Assembly: GCA_013115135.1 (NCBI GenBank)
Contig: JABANP010000014.1
Coordinates: 248,001-312,000 of the forward strand
Direction of reading: 5' to 3'
Origin: Perkinsus olseni
Taxonomy: Eukaryota; Perkinsozoa; Perkinsida; Perkinsidae
DNA: 64,000 bases
This document shows, piece after piece, positions 35,203-46,866 of this stretch. The translations under genes were made by a program, and so were the position numbers. Numbering within the stretch: the stretch's first letter is position 1; each line of letters opens with the position of its first letter. Under the pieces are notes generated by a model. The model saw only the letters and a list, made by a program, of their open reading frames with translations. It did not search any database and had not been told where the DNA came from.

Positions 35203-36720
35203 GTGTCTACAGTCGTTATTAGCTGCGAGTTCGGTCATACTTTTGATCTGATACTCTGGTCTGACCTCTTCCCGCTGGGTACGTTCCACCGAGCTCGTCT
35301 GCTTAGGTATGTATCTTACAAGCAGCTCAAGCGACTGATAAAATTGTCTGTAGAGGAGGCGTCGAAGACCGGAACTTTCGACGGTGATACCGTAAGCTCG
35401 CGACTTCCCCAGTCGATTCCACAGTATCTCACCTCAGAACCCCGCCGTGGCCGAGTTCACCAGAATACTGCAATCTGATCTGACCAACGTAGTGGGATTG
35501 ATAGCAACACGATTGACTGCACTAGAGTCGTTATTAGCGGAGGCTCAGCTGGTGAGCCGGCCGCGCCGTATATATAGATTTCTCACGATGGCTTCACTCA
35601 GACCGCGATTTTGCTGGGGTTGATTTACACTCCAGGGCAGCTGGACCGAGCAAGGAACAAACTACTGGGCGCAGGGCCCGTTCCGAGCCCCACTGTGAAT
35701 GGTACGCGGACTGCAGGGTCGTCCTCGGGAGGGAAGGGTCGACCTAGTCGGGGTAGTTGTAAAGGGATCCGGTGTTACGGTGATGATGTGGGCACAGATA
35801 CCATCGTCGGGATTCTGTCCTCGGCTTCGGTCGATAGTCCGTCTCCTGCGGTATCCGATTTGGTGATGAAAATGAACAAAGCCATACCGGCCCTCAATGA
35901 CCTCATGGCATATACCGAAGTCAATCTGGCGGGATTTCGGAAAATTACGAAGAAGTAGAAATGGCGGGGGCGTCGATCGGTTGATATCTTTAGTCGGAAA
36001 TTCGCGGCAGCTCACGGCAGCGTATTTTGTATACTGTTAAGGTATTATAAGAAGACTGCGGATACTGACCGGCAATTTCCTGGATTTCGGAATGCTCTTT
36101 TAAATTCGAAGTTGCAGCAGGCCTATGTAACGTGCTGTAGAATGCGGGACTCCGTGGCACGGGGGTAAGGTGGTTGCCTTTAGTACGGAGTTCATTGTAC
36201 CGTTTTAGGTACCCGAACCGTCCCATCTCGGCAGTAGACCCTGTTGGGGATGAGATACGGGCTGCGCTGCCGCTGCTCAGCGACAACACACTCTTAGCGT
36301 GAGCAGCCCTTCTATCAGCCTCCAGTACATCGGTGGCTGTGTATTAGGTATCTAGAGTCGGCGGCGTCTAAGGCGCGGGGGCTGGCTCGATCGCGGAGTA
36401 GCTCTGCCGGCGCACTTAGCAGCCTCGGTCAACCACTCACGTTGCAGCCCCCTGGTTTCGATGCCTACGCTCGGCCTGTGACGGTCGCCAAGGCGCCACA
36501 ACAGCATCAGCAACAGCAGTCCCAAGGCGCTCCCAGCTATGGAGGCCGGCGTTCTAGTACGCGACAGCTATGTGCCTACTGACTTGCAGTTTCATCGTCA
36601 TCAGAATACTGGAGTCCGCGCAAAGGCTATGGAAAAGGACGTGGCAAGGGAAGCTACAATAATAATTATTACACTAGATACGGTCCTCCGTATGTTAATA
36701 ATAACAACTGTTTCGGATAG
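35203..36720 (+). CDS. SPX-domain protein with Q/N/G-rich C-terminus
   Basis: SPX domains sense inositol pyrophosphates and control phosphate metabolism. Exons give EFGHTFDLILW, YVSYKQLKRLIKLSVEE (the helix with basic Lys pairs), AEFTRILQSDLTNVVGLI, MNKAIPALNDLMAYTEVNLA followed by GFRKITKN, the hallmark (x)LNxTGFRKIxKKxDK position, and a further helix exon. The C-terminal part is low-complexity: APQQHQQQQSQGAPSYGG, then KGYGKGRGKGSYNNNYYTRY, ending NNNNCFG and TAG. A 33-nt intron (36557-36589) fits there. The start codon is not resolved; the coordinate is the earliest point of the supported frame. Confidence 0.6.
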
Positions 36721-38479
36721 CGCGCGATGATAATGTAGGTTACCGTACGATCGGACTCGCTCTATCCGGTCCTTGGAAGGTACGCTACTCATCGACTCCA
36801 CGACGGTTGAGCTCAGGATGATACTCGTTACACCAGCTGCCGCCACTGCCGATGTGCAACCACTAATCGCCGCAAAACTTGTGTAGTCCACATTGTTACT
36901 GTTTTCATTTGCCTAAGCACGTTTTGAGTTACTTGGAGTACATCGGGACAGTGAAGGAGTATAAGACGAACATGAATGCTGTGGATAACTTGTGATGTAG
37001 AGAGAATTAGACTGCCGCGCTTATCGACCGAAACTAGGGAAAGGGATGAAAGTATCACCAGTCGTTTTAAGGTCCATCTCCTGGGCGAGGGCAATAATGC
37101 GCCTTTGGTGTTCGTATCCGCTTGAAAACCGGGAGAGTGTCGGCCAGCATCCCTCTAGCGAGATTTGTGTTGCTCAGTCTACTCCAAAGCTCAACCGCGT
37201 GTCGAGTCGTGAACTGACCACCTGCTGCACTGTGGAGTAACACCTCTTCTTCCTTCTTCATTCTCTTTTTCTTCTACTTTCAAGTCCTCAGAAGTTAGTC
37301 ATCGCGCGCAGAGATGCACGCACGCCCATACCAAATATTCCTCAGATCGCGTGCTCATCACCCCGTGTTGGTACCTATCATAGTGCTCCTTGCGGAGCAG
37401 CACCCCCAGGGTGGGTCCGAAACCCGAATACTTTCTGTCAAAGGGTCAGCCGTTGACTTCGCCCGCTGACCGCGGCCTCCTCGGTTGGGGAGCCGTCCTG
37501 GCGAAGGGTAACTGAACTTTCACTAGAAGGTTCGGATTGAGCCGATAGTATTATTGGCAACTCTAATCCGTGTTCTAATCCGGCGATTATGAAGTAATCG
37601 TAACGTATTTCTTGGTAAGCGGCAAGTAGGCTCCATCCGCTGCCGTGACCTTTCACGCCCCTGCAGACCTAGGCAGGTGGTGGCTTTCGTCGCTGACAAC
37701 TGTCTCGGGCGCGACTTTAGTAGCAGGTGTGACTGCGAGCCGTCTGTTTTTCAGTTGTATTCCGGTTCTGTGCTCAAGTTTGGACGATATACACCAAAAT
37801 TCCGCGGGGCGCTGATATCTTCATCACATACGACTTGCCTTGCTTCGTTGGAGTCTCGTAAAAGGTAATCGTGTGAGTTTCGTAGAAGAAGTCGCGTGCC
37901 TAGCTGAACTCCAAACAGGAACACAACACCCAGCTGGGTGCTCCAAAGAGGGTAAGTCAATCTTCACAGTGCACGAACGTACTATATGATACTGAACTCC
38001 AATGTGGGCTCCAGAGTAGACATGGCACATCTGAAAAGTGCCCTGAAAGAGATGTGTTCAATTTGTAAAATATGGCCAGGCGGAGCAGCTTACCTCGCGG
38101 CGAACGCCAGCCCAACGATGGTAACAGGTGGTGTATAGCTGTCACAGCGGAGGAACACTCGGACAGCAACTATATTGGATGTTAGAGTGAACACCGATAT
38201 AGCCTTTCGGATTAGACGACTGGCATCCCATATCATCCAAAGCAGTACACCTACGATTCGAATCGAACAATGACAACCTCTCACTGGAAGGAGGCACTGT
38301 TTGCTCACCCAATTTCCCGAAGCAAGATATCACAACAGCCGATATGAGGAAGCGGAACTGCATCCACGAGGTTCCCCAAGACGGCAGAGGTGTGCGGAGA
38401 GATTGGGCACGGGTTCGCGGAGACTGAAATCAGCCTCGATATTAGCAGGGGGCCAGCCTGAAATGTTAGCGAATGCCTA
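36721..38479. other. No gene recognised; one possible small minus-strand gene
   Basis: Minus-strand frames near 37261 to 37020 (MKKEEEVLLHSA..., then RRIIALAQEMDLKTTGDT) and near 36890 (a Ser/Ala-rich hydrophobic run, SFAAISGCTSAVAAAGVTS) could be exons of a small protein, but I cannot join or identify them. The rest shows no conserved exon. Confidence 0.3.
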
Positions 38480-39240
38480 CCAGTTCCATCATGTCGTGTT
38501 GCGACGGTTTCGATGGGTCGGGAATTTTCCTGTCCTGCAGGAGCGTGACGTAGAGTCTAGTTAGCCAACAGATGACTGCCAGGTACCTGCATCAATGTCA
38601 AGGCATCACCGCGAAGAGGATACCCAGCGCCGCACAAGCGCCGAATGGTTACACAACGGTTTCCATGACTGCCTCTATGAGTAGCATCCGTTGATGTTCG
38701 TGGGGTTGGAGCCATCTCGCGAATTCCTCCCATGGATACCTGAAATGGCGCTCCAACTGACCTGCATCCTGCAATTCCAACTCACCTCTCAGAGCCATCG
38801 GAACGGCTCTCGAGATAGTCGGCCTCCTTGCTCCGACTACATAAAGGAACCATTGATCAAAGGAGTCTAGCGCGAACATGACCGTCAGAAATTTGTAAAC
38901 CTGCAGGAAACAACATGATGGATCGGTGAACAGTTCACACCGGGCTGAGCGGCTGTCTAGCGCCATCAACTTACCTCTTTGTGCACACGGATGGTCCCCC
39001 TGTTAAAAAGTATGTGCCGATAGGCTTGGCTCCTGTGCAGAATGAGGTCGACGAACACTAATTGTATCTCCAACTCAATGTATCTACAGACCAGCCCTCT
39101 TCAAAGCGGACTCTATATCAATGCTTGCTGTACTTGTCAGCTATGGCGCCGCAGTTGGGACAATGGGTGAGACGGATGTTGCCGCGCGAGTACTCTCGGA
39201 AGAGGCTTTTCACCACCTGCCCGCACTCTACGCATATCAT
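38480..39240 (-). CDS. ARV1: ARV1-like sterol/lipid homeostasis protein
   Basis: ARV1 is an ER membrane protein needed for sterol and GPI-anchor lipid traffic. The first exon gives MICVECGQVVKSLFREYSRG then HCPNCGAIADKY, the paired CxxC zinc motif of the ARV1 homology domain. It is followed by VFVDLILHRSQAYRHILFNR, matching the family's VxxxDLxLxKxQAYRHxLFN. A GT-AG intron leads to hydrophobic exons (FLTVMFALDSFDQWFLYVVG; YLAVICWLTRLYVTLLQD) of the membrane part. The start is firm because the zinc domain begins right at it. The end is the last hydrophobic exon that I can support. Confidence 0.82.
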
Positions 39241-39831
39241 CGAAATGAATGATTGGCTCCTGCATCAACGACTTGGGAGAACCGACTGAACTCAACGCTC
39301 CGAGGCCAGAGACGAGAGTTGACAGTATCATCTGCACGGCCCACATCACCGGACACGCTCCACCGAGGAGTTACGCCATCACCGCTTGCCACCAGTAGCA
39401 GATGATTCTTTCTCTGGTGGTTCCGATAGCAACCGCGCACCAGGTGGTATAGCCGGCAAAGGTCGCGAGGCGGATACAACTTCACTTCAATAAGAAGACG
39501 ACGACGGGACAGACAAAAAAGAAGAGCATAAGATGGGGAAAAGGCCATACAACAGTACGATGATAATGACATTACGGTTCTTTCCACCGGCTCGCAGTCA
39601 GCGTGGAAACCATCACTGGCCGAAGGTGCGTTAATGAGTTCCTGACACGACATCACAGTCGAGCACTGCTTGCCAGGAACGAGGTCGTCCCACCCAGGCC
39701 CAGTTGCCGTTCGTATGGCCAATATTGGTCTTGTTGCTGAGGATGGTGCAGCGCCACGGTCGCTCTTGAAGTGGGAGCTGAGACTGGGTACTGAGCAAGA
39801 AACAGGACCCTACCAGATAAAGGGCAAGCAT

Positions 39832-40688
39832 CTATCGCTCACCCCATAGGGTGTAGACTTCGGGCACCCCACCGTAGCGGCTGTCAGTGGCGAGGCATGA
39901 CGGAGGATAGTCGGTTATTAGCCCAGCTACTCGCAGGAGGCTAAACTCCTTCAGAAGAGAAGCAAACAGTTGCGGTGTCTGTTCACCCAGGGGAAGGGGC
40001 CCTACCGTTTGTTTCCTTATATGCCTGATCTCATCGGCAATGCTTGCCAGCTCATGGAGCTCCGTAGTGGTGAGGCGGCTGCTGCTGCCATCGCCCTGGC
40101 AAGCAATCCCCTCCTCGGTGGACACCACGCCGGGAGGGATGACTTACTTCCCCCGTAGACTCATGAGGAGTGGCGATGCCTCCCTCAGAAAGGACTCCAT
40201 CGGAGGTGGAAATATCAGTCGGAGGCTTTGAAGTGGTCGGCCCCGCCGAAGGGCCTCCGATGATTGAAGATGTACTTGCATTAATTAGACCAGAATAGGA
40301 GCTGCTGCTGCAATTGTTACATAGACGGTTCACGAGATCTTCTTTGCGACCTGAGATTATCACCAGAGGAATCTCAGCTCGACCAGTCCAAGATACGATT
40401 CAGGTCAAGATGAAGATCTCACCGTCAGAAGGAAGCCCCTTCTCCTTACAGAGAGCCCTCAGGGCCCCAACACGCATCACTGAGTAACGTTGATAATTCG
40501 GCGTTTCCTGCGCAACGGCAACCATGACGGAGGGTATACGACAACGAACCGAACTGAGAGGATCCGCCTCTCGTTTCCATGCCCCAACTCAAAGGCCTCG
40601 TAGTAAACTTCACACGAAATCGCCTTTCAACCTCAACAAGTTGAGCAGCATGGGCGGCGCCTGCTGCTGGGGGAATTCTCTGAGCCAT
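39832..40688 (-). CDS. SAP-domain protein
   Basis: Starts MAQRIPPAAGAAHAAQLVEV. After the first exon, a spliced junction gives a textbook SAP helix-extension-helix: MRVGALRALCKEKGLPSDG joined across a GTGAGA...CTCAG intron to RKEDLVNRLCN. SAP domains bind AT-rich DNA or RNA and occur in chromatin and repair proteins. A Ser/Pro-rich linker with SGLINASTSSIIGGPSAGPT follows, then a helical C-terminal part with LHELASIADEIRHIRKQT and FASLLKEFSLLRVAGL. No other domain is recognised, so the role is open. Confidence 0.62.
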
Positions 40689-41166
40689 AATTTTCGCCAA
40701 CAGCACCACCAGTGTCACCGCTCACTTCACTTTGTATGCCTCCCCTTTACACGGGTATTTCACCCCACACCCAACAGCATCCTCCAGCTTGCGGCTCTGA
40801 GGAGGTCGACATCCCCGCCGGCAAGCTTCGCTCCGCTAACTACCTCAGAATAGGTAGGCCACGGCTGAGGTTTATTACAGTAGCCATGATAGTCGCTGGG
40901 AGGGATGCACACTGGCCGAATAGGAGTCGTTGCTGAGCAAGGCCCAGCCCTTGGGGCATGGCGCCGAGTAGTCCTCCTCACACTGCGTATGTGAATCGTC
41001 GTGACAAAGCGGCGGCTAGGCTACCCCAGGGCCGATCTGTCCTGCCTTCTCAGTCTCTTTGACGGCCAACTGTTGATCGTATGATGCCTTCGTCAAACTG
41101 ATAACCACCACATTAGGGAGTAGTAGAAGAGTAATTTTCGGTCAGACCCGAGGCCTTCATGAGAGC

Positions 41167-44042
41167 TCACTCTTCGGGTGAAGGGCTGCCTGGTGCCTTG
41201 AACATACCAGCTGCCATCTTGCCAAGCTCGGGCACTGCCCTCTGGAGAGTACTAACAACACGAAGGGATAGGTCAATGGAAGGAATGCCCGCATCCCCGC
41301 GGCCACCACCCTGCCTACTGGAGACACATCATTCCCGTGCGAGTCCTTCACCGAGTCGACGTTGATTCCCCCTGGGAGAAAGGCAAATGCTGTGCTATTG
41401 AAGGGACCAGCGTGTAGAAGGTGATTCCACGGCATCTCAGTCGGTGGGGGACAAGCTAAGACCATCACAATACAACATGTCACAACAATGGTCAGGGAGC
41501 GATCTGTCCCAGGTACCGAAACTAAGGAACACAAGACGGGCGGGTCGAAAAGGAACTACAACGCTGCTGCGACTATACATTTGAATGCGAAGGAAATGAG
41601 GTATCACAAGTCCAGGAGATCCGCTGTTGTCGATGGACGGGCTCACCTCCACCGCCGATTCGATTCTCGCTTGGCTCGAAGGGGCCCTGTTGACAAAACT
41701 GAAGGCCGATGCCTTCCCTAGATTAGGGGCTGCGGGAGTCTGTCGGGCACTGGGGGCGGTGCTGGTCACTGACGTGGTAGGAGATACGCTCACTAGGGGC
41801 GAATCTACTGTGGGCCGCAAGACGGGGCTCGAGAGAAGCTCGTTGCCAAGGGATGATGACCTGAGAGGTTCCGTTGGTTTTGCTCGCATTGGGTGTCTTA
41901 TGCCACACGCAAGAAGAATAGCAGGACATGAGCAGGACATAGTGAGCACGCACCCCTTGCAGCGCTCTCTCGAATGCTACGCTGCGCCTCACACCCTACG
42001 TCGGTCGCCCTGCTAAGTCTCGCCTGGATACACCTTCTCTACTCAGAACGTATTCAACTTGAGCGAAGCTATCATACTATCCGCGCCGTAAGCTCATGCA
42101 ATCCTCATCTCAGCTCCACTCAAGCCGGTCTACTCGCCGTGCGACTGAGACATCCCATCGCCCATCACCATGCTACTACTACAGGGACGGATGAACCGGC
42201 GTTGGGGCCTTCAATACTCAACTCTCACCACACACAGGACCGACATCGGCTACGGGCGCTCACTGTCTACTCACACGCAGCGCTCAAGAAAGTCCACCGG
42301 TAGGATGGCGCTTTGACCGCTGCCGCGCTGCTGCAAGCCCGAATGTCCGCTGCAGCAGAACGGATAGACTCGACGCCGCTATCAGTATTCTATCGCGTAC
42401 AACAAAGGCCACCACTCGTACTACGTTTTGGTGGGCTCGGCTAAGTCGAGCAGATCCCCAGCGGCAGCAGCCTCCACTTCCGTCCTAGACCCGACAGGAG
42501 CCGAGGCGAGGTCGTCCACGTCCATACCCCACTCCTTCAGTATTGGCACTGCCTTGACTCTACAACAAGCTGACAGTCACTCAAGAGGGAGGCCCAGTGC
42601 CGAGAGCACAACGCGGACGAGACTACAGACGTCAACACAAGACGGATATCACTCGCGTACCACATTTCCCCGTACTCTACCTGGTGTGTGTATCGGCAGC
42701 CAACTCCGCCAGTCCGGTGTTAGCACACTGTTCCTTAACCGCCGTGACAGGCTCCTCCAAACCTTGGGCCCAGAGGCCATCAACGACGTACAGGACCTGC
42801 GAACCACCACCGCCACTAACGACGACGTTCACAGTCTCCTACACCCCTCACTCGCAATCGATGCTGCCACGGGACGCGCTCGGCTCATCGAGAGCCTTGG
42901 CGAGCTCGTTGCCGACGACTTCCAAGTCCAAGTTCCTCACCTTGCGATAAAACTCACGCAAGACGGCGTCGGAGGGCTTCACTCGAGTGCCGCCGGGAGC
43001 AGTAACCTGGTATAGACCTCTAAATCAATCTAGCATGGCAGCTGATACTACTACCTGCTTCACCAGCTGTGCCTCGTACTTGCCCTTAGGAAGAGCCCCA
43101 GAAACCCCACGGGCCGTCGAGCTCGCCTCTGGCACTGGTTGAACGGGAGGAGCAGGAGGCGGCGGACTGCTGTATCGCGTTGGAGCTGTCGTTGGGGCGG
43201 CGTTCCCCCAAGGCCTTCGAGGGGGTTGAGCGTTGTAGCCAGGGCCCGAAGCGTTGTTGCCGAATCCACTATATGTTGGTGGGGCGGCAGGGGTAGTGTA
43301 CGAAGGAACGTTATTATCCACATATGCGTTCCCGGGAGTAGAATAGCCGTTGGAGGACGTTGAGGGGCGGAACCATTCCGCCACTCCTGATGCTGCCTGG
43401 GATAGTATACCTACAGGAGCGCGTAGCAGGCACATCCCAGTGACTGTTCCCGATGACAAGACGTGAAAGCACTCTTTCTACTCGAAAGTCCTAAAGGACC
43501 TTCAATAAAAGGATCGCATGCACTCAGGTCACTGTACTACGGAGAATTCATAACCCACCGGAAAATTTCAATCGTTAGTTTGCCAATAATTTCAACCGGC
43601 GACGAATCATCGAAGGGCACCATTCCGGGGAAAGCAAGTTGGCAATGGTGCCCCTAGTAGCAACGTACTCCGAAGCTTTTCCAACTTCGACCGATAATAT
43701 CACTCAACCAGATCGAAGAAAAAGCCACCCCGCGTATGGAAGTACCGCCAAAAACCGGTTTATCGGCCAATAAAAGTACTACTTGCAGCCTCTCCCGCCT
43801 GCTCCCTGATAGAACTGTACATGCTGCCGTCCTGGATTGCGGAAACGGTGGCGCCAACCTCAGAGGCCAGTCGGGAGCCCGCCTGAGAGCATCACGCACT
43901 GACATGATGTGAAGAACGGATGGTGTGGTACTACCGCTGATGCCCGGCCTTGGAAGGAGTCGTCTTGGCCATCGTAGGCCGTGTTACCGTAGCCTTCGAT
44001 TCTGGACTGGAAGTTGGAATATCCCGACTGGGAATATGCCAT
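41167..44042 (-). CDS. Tepsin-like AP-4 accessory protein
   Basis: Tepsin is the coat accessory protein of AP-4 vesicles at the trans-Golgi. Starts MAYSQSGYSNFQSRIEGYG. A Pro/Ser-rich stretch follows (about 43380-43130), then a helical domain beginning YEAQLVKQVTAPGGTRVKPS, VLREFYRKVRNLDLEVVGNE and VLYVVDGLWAQGLEEPVTAV. The T-x-PGG-x-R-x-xPS start matches the VHS-like second domain of tepsin and plant MTV1. Next come DLLDLAEP and, in the C-terminal tail, KASAFSFVNRAP and NSTAFAFLPGG. These resemble the S-A/V-F-S/A-F-L/I-N peptide by which tepsin binds the epsilon ear of AP-4 (established for animal tepsin). Ends PGSPSPEE then TGA. An N-terminal ENTH domain is not evident. Confidence 0.68.
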
Positions 44043-44137
44043 GGGCAGGAAATATATGATACAACTACCTGGAGCTTCAAGTCGGTCTGACGATGCGGAT
44101 ACAAGCGTCACGCGCCACGAAATTCGCCTGGTTCACA

Positions 44138-45043
44138 AAAGCTTGACTCAGAACGATACGAACACTCAAGCAGTGGCGAGGTGAGCGAGTCCGTAGGTTT
44201 CTGAGCCGAGCATGGCCGGCAAGGTGAGCGAGTCCGTAGGTTTCTGAGCCGAGCATGGCCGGCAAACGAGTCCGTAGGTTTCTGAGCCGAGCATGGCCGG
44301 CAAACAGGAACCATAACCCGGAACCAGTCCCCGGGCCGGGCGGGCGGGACAAAAAAAAATCGTGTCAAACTAGTCTTCCTTATGGGTCCAGCGACCCTTT
44401 CATCTTATAGAGCTCAACGGCCCCTTTCTTGCGACCGTCCAATTCCGATCCGGCCAACTTTTGCTCCAATCAACGCTCCGCTCCGCTGGCCTCCCGCTAG
44501 CGCTCGCCCAGTGTCGCACGTCGATTGACAACAAAAGCTTGACTCAGAACGATACGAACACTCAAGCAGTGGCGAGGTGAGCGAGTCCGTAGGTTTCTGA
44601 GCCGAGCATGGCCGGCAAACAGGAACCATTCCCCACCGGACTGACTAGCACACCACGACACGAGACACCCCTTGTCAAGGGGCCCTTGCTGATTGTCTCT
44701 CTTAGACATCCTTCGCAAAAAAAACATTGTTAAGACAAAAGAAACGTAGTTCGATCGATCTCCCCGGCGAGGCTGCCGGTGAGGTTCATAGGTGTAGAGT
44801 CGTGTGAAGGGGGGAAGAACCCTGGGGCCCGAGTAAGAGCCACGAAGCAAACGGGGAGGAGGAAGGTTGGACACAACAAAAAAATCGTGTCAAACTAGTC
44901 TTCCTTATGGGTCCAGCGACCCTTTCATCTTGGCCCCTTTCTTGCGACCGTCCAATTCCGATCCGGCCAACTTTTGCTCCAATCAACGCTCCGCTCCGCT
45001 GGCCTCCCGCTAGCGCTCGCCCAGTGTCGCACGTCGATTGACA
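44138..45043. repeat. Duplicated two-part repeat block between divergent genes
   Basis: Part 1 holds an approximately 42-base unit containing GAGTCCGTAGGTTTCTGAGC and CATGGCCGGCAA, present three times in tandem at 44181-44304 and once more near 44577-44620; the preceding 40 bases (AAAGCTTGACTCAGAACGAT...) are also repeated. Part 2, about 165-180 bases beginning AAAAATCGTGTCAAACTAGT, occurs at 44351-44531 and again at 44876-45043. The first copy has about 14 extra bases (containing ATAGAGCTCAACGG). Between the copies lies a unique segment. The block fills the space between the starts of tepsin (minus) and the Nudix gene (plus). No protein is encoded that I recognise. Confidence 0.85.
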
Positions 45044-45132
45044 ATTTCTAAGTGGTTGCCAATTTTCACGGAGATGTCGAGGCCACGGTGGAGTCAGTCG
45101 GCCAGTATACTCCTATTCCTTGGAGATAAGAT

Positions 45133-46190
45133 ATGCATGGTAAGCCGCCGCCGCTGCTGGGAGTCAGTCGGCGCCCTGGCTTGGAATCAATGTTGAACTC
45201 TGGTCGTAGCTCTACGCTCTTCGCACTTTGTGTGCGACCGCACTGCGGCGAACTGAGTAGCGGGCTGCTCACCAGGTCCGTCGTAGTGGCAGCAGTCGGT
45301 TCATGCCGCATGCTCTGGTATTTCCGGGCGGCAAGCTGGAAGAGGACGATGAGAAATGGGCCAGGGAGTATCTAGCTGGGAGAACGAAGTAGGTGCCCGG
45401 CCACCCATCCCCAAGGCGAGTTCACCGTCGGCCGTTGTCAGCCGTTGCTGCTGCTCCCGATGTAACCCGGGGGACGTCACGGACCTCGCATTCCGAAGAT
45501 GCGCTTTACGAGAGCTCAAGGAAGAGACCTCCATCGAGCTGGATGTCTCCGAGGCCGTCTCGAGGATGGTTTATTTATGCCAATTCCAGACTCCAGACTA
45601 CGAGGCGGCGAAGACTAAGAAAGGTGGTATTGGGTGGAAAAAGTCTATGGTTTTCAACTACTAGTGGCAGGTGGCTTCATCACACGCTTCTACGTTTACG
45701 CTCTCGAGAGCGACAGTAGGACTGCCCAGAGCGTTCGGGCTGCAGCAATGTCTGATGGCAGGGAGACCACGCAACTAGTCTGGCGGTCACCGTCACAGAT
45801 CTTGAAGGAGTAGGTATGGTAGTATTGGGCCGGCAGACGGGCTAATAGTAGGTACGAAGCCAGCGGTGGCATCATGCTACTACCACCTCCCCAGTGGCAC
45901 ACTCTCACTATGCTGCAGAACGCGGCTTCGCTAGGGCCTCAGGCAATTGCTGCTCGGGCCCGGCGGCTGTCGAGGAGCTACTTCAGGTTCGGACGGTGAA
46001 GGTGGGGAAGTCACATGGATGAGTGCTCAGGTACCCAATCAAACCAAGGCCCATCCCGGACATCTCAACGCCTTCCAGAATCATCTTAGCGTACCCAGGC
46101 GACTGCCAACATGACATCTACAAGCCTGTGGACTCGAAGTGGAAGTTTAGGTATTACACGGGGGTATTGATCGTTGCAATTCACCTGACT
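45133..46190 (+). CDS. NUDT19-like Nudix hydrolase
   Basis: NUDT19/RP2-type enzymes hydrolyse CoA and acyl-CoA. Exons give FMPHALVFPGGKLEEDDEKW, then across an intron DVTDLAFRRCALRELKEETS, which is the split Nudix box of this subfamily (REL.EE present, the last Gly replaced by Ser). Later parts are GGFITRFYVYALESD (intron 45627-45668), TTQLVWRSPSQILKE, LLPPPQWHTLTMLQNAASLG and KPRPIPDISTPSRIILAYPG, in the normal order for the family. The start codon and the last exon are uncertain; the 5' limit is the first ATG of the region. Metal-binding glutamates of REL.EE are kept. Confidence 0.75.
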
Positions 46191-46246
46191 TCATCCATTA
46201 GTCCAGGAAGTTCATTCATCGATCCATTAGTATTCCGCGTTACCGT

Positions 46247-46370
46247 ACACCCCCTTGATTCACTAGACTTGAGCGGTACCGTACGCTTACCTTGATTCAC
46301 TAGATTTGAGCGTTACAGTACGCTTACCTTGATTCACTAGATTTGAGCGTAACAGTGCACCTGCCTTCCT
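46247..46370. repeat. Three tandem 42-base repeats
   Basis: The unit CTTGATTCACTAGAxTTGAG CGxxACxGTACGCTTAC recurs three times, at roughly 46253, 46291 and 46331, with one or two substitutions per copy and a diverged fourth start (CTTCCTTCACTAGG). It lies directly after the Nudix gene and is non-coding. Confidence 0.8.
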
Positions 46371-46866
46371 TCACTAGGTTTACATATCACACCGGGAAGC
46401 CTAGAAAAGCCTGGCGGCCGAACTCGGTAGAGATCTCGCCAGAGTTGTCAGCGATGCTGGAGTCCGAGGATGTACCCGAGTTCTGTACGAAACATGTGTT
46501 ACCCTTTTCAAGTTTATAATAGAAATATGTTTTCAATGCGATAGTGTTGCGTTGATAATGTCTCCTGTAAATGTGTGAGCTGGGTTTGCTACGAACACCA
46601 ATGCATTCAGCGTTCATGTCGGTGAATCCCGAAAGAAACCTGAGTCACCAGAGCTCAGGGGCTTCGAGGATTCTCTATCAACGTCACGTTGCAAGTGGGC
46701 TGCATTGCAACCCACACGGATTCGATTACACCAGGCGTGTCTTCGATGGGAGAGTTTGCTGTGGAACAACAGCTACACCCCACTTGCTATATAGAACTCA
46801 ACGCGTTCTTAGCAGCTGGTGGTGAAACGTTACTGCCCCGTAGAGCAGCCGGGTGGTGGTGATCAC

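Noticed and set aside
44077..44874. Open frames of 86 to 125 codons on the minus strand in the repeat block
   Set aside because: They only translate the tandem repeat in several phases; no conserved protein and no splice structure.
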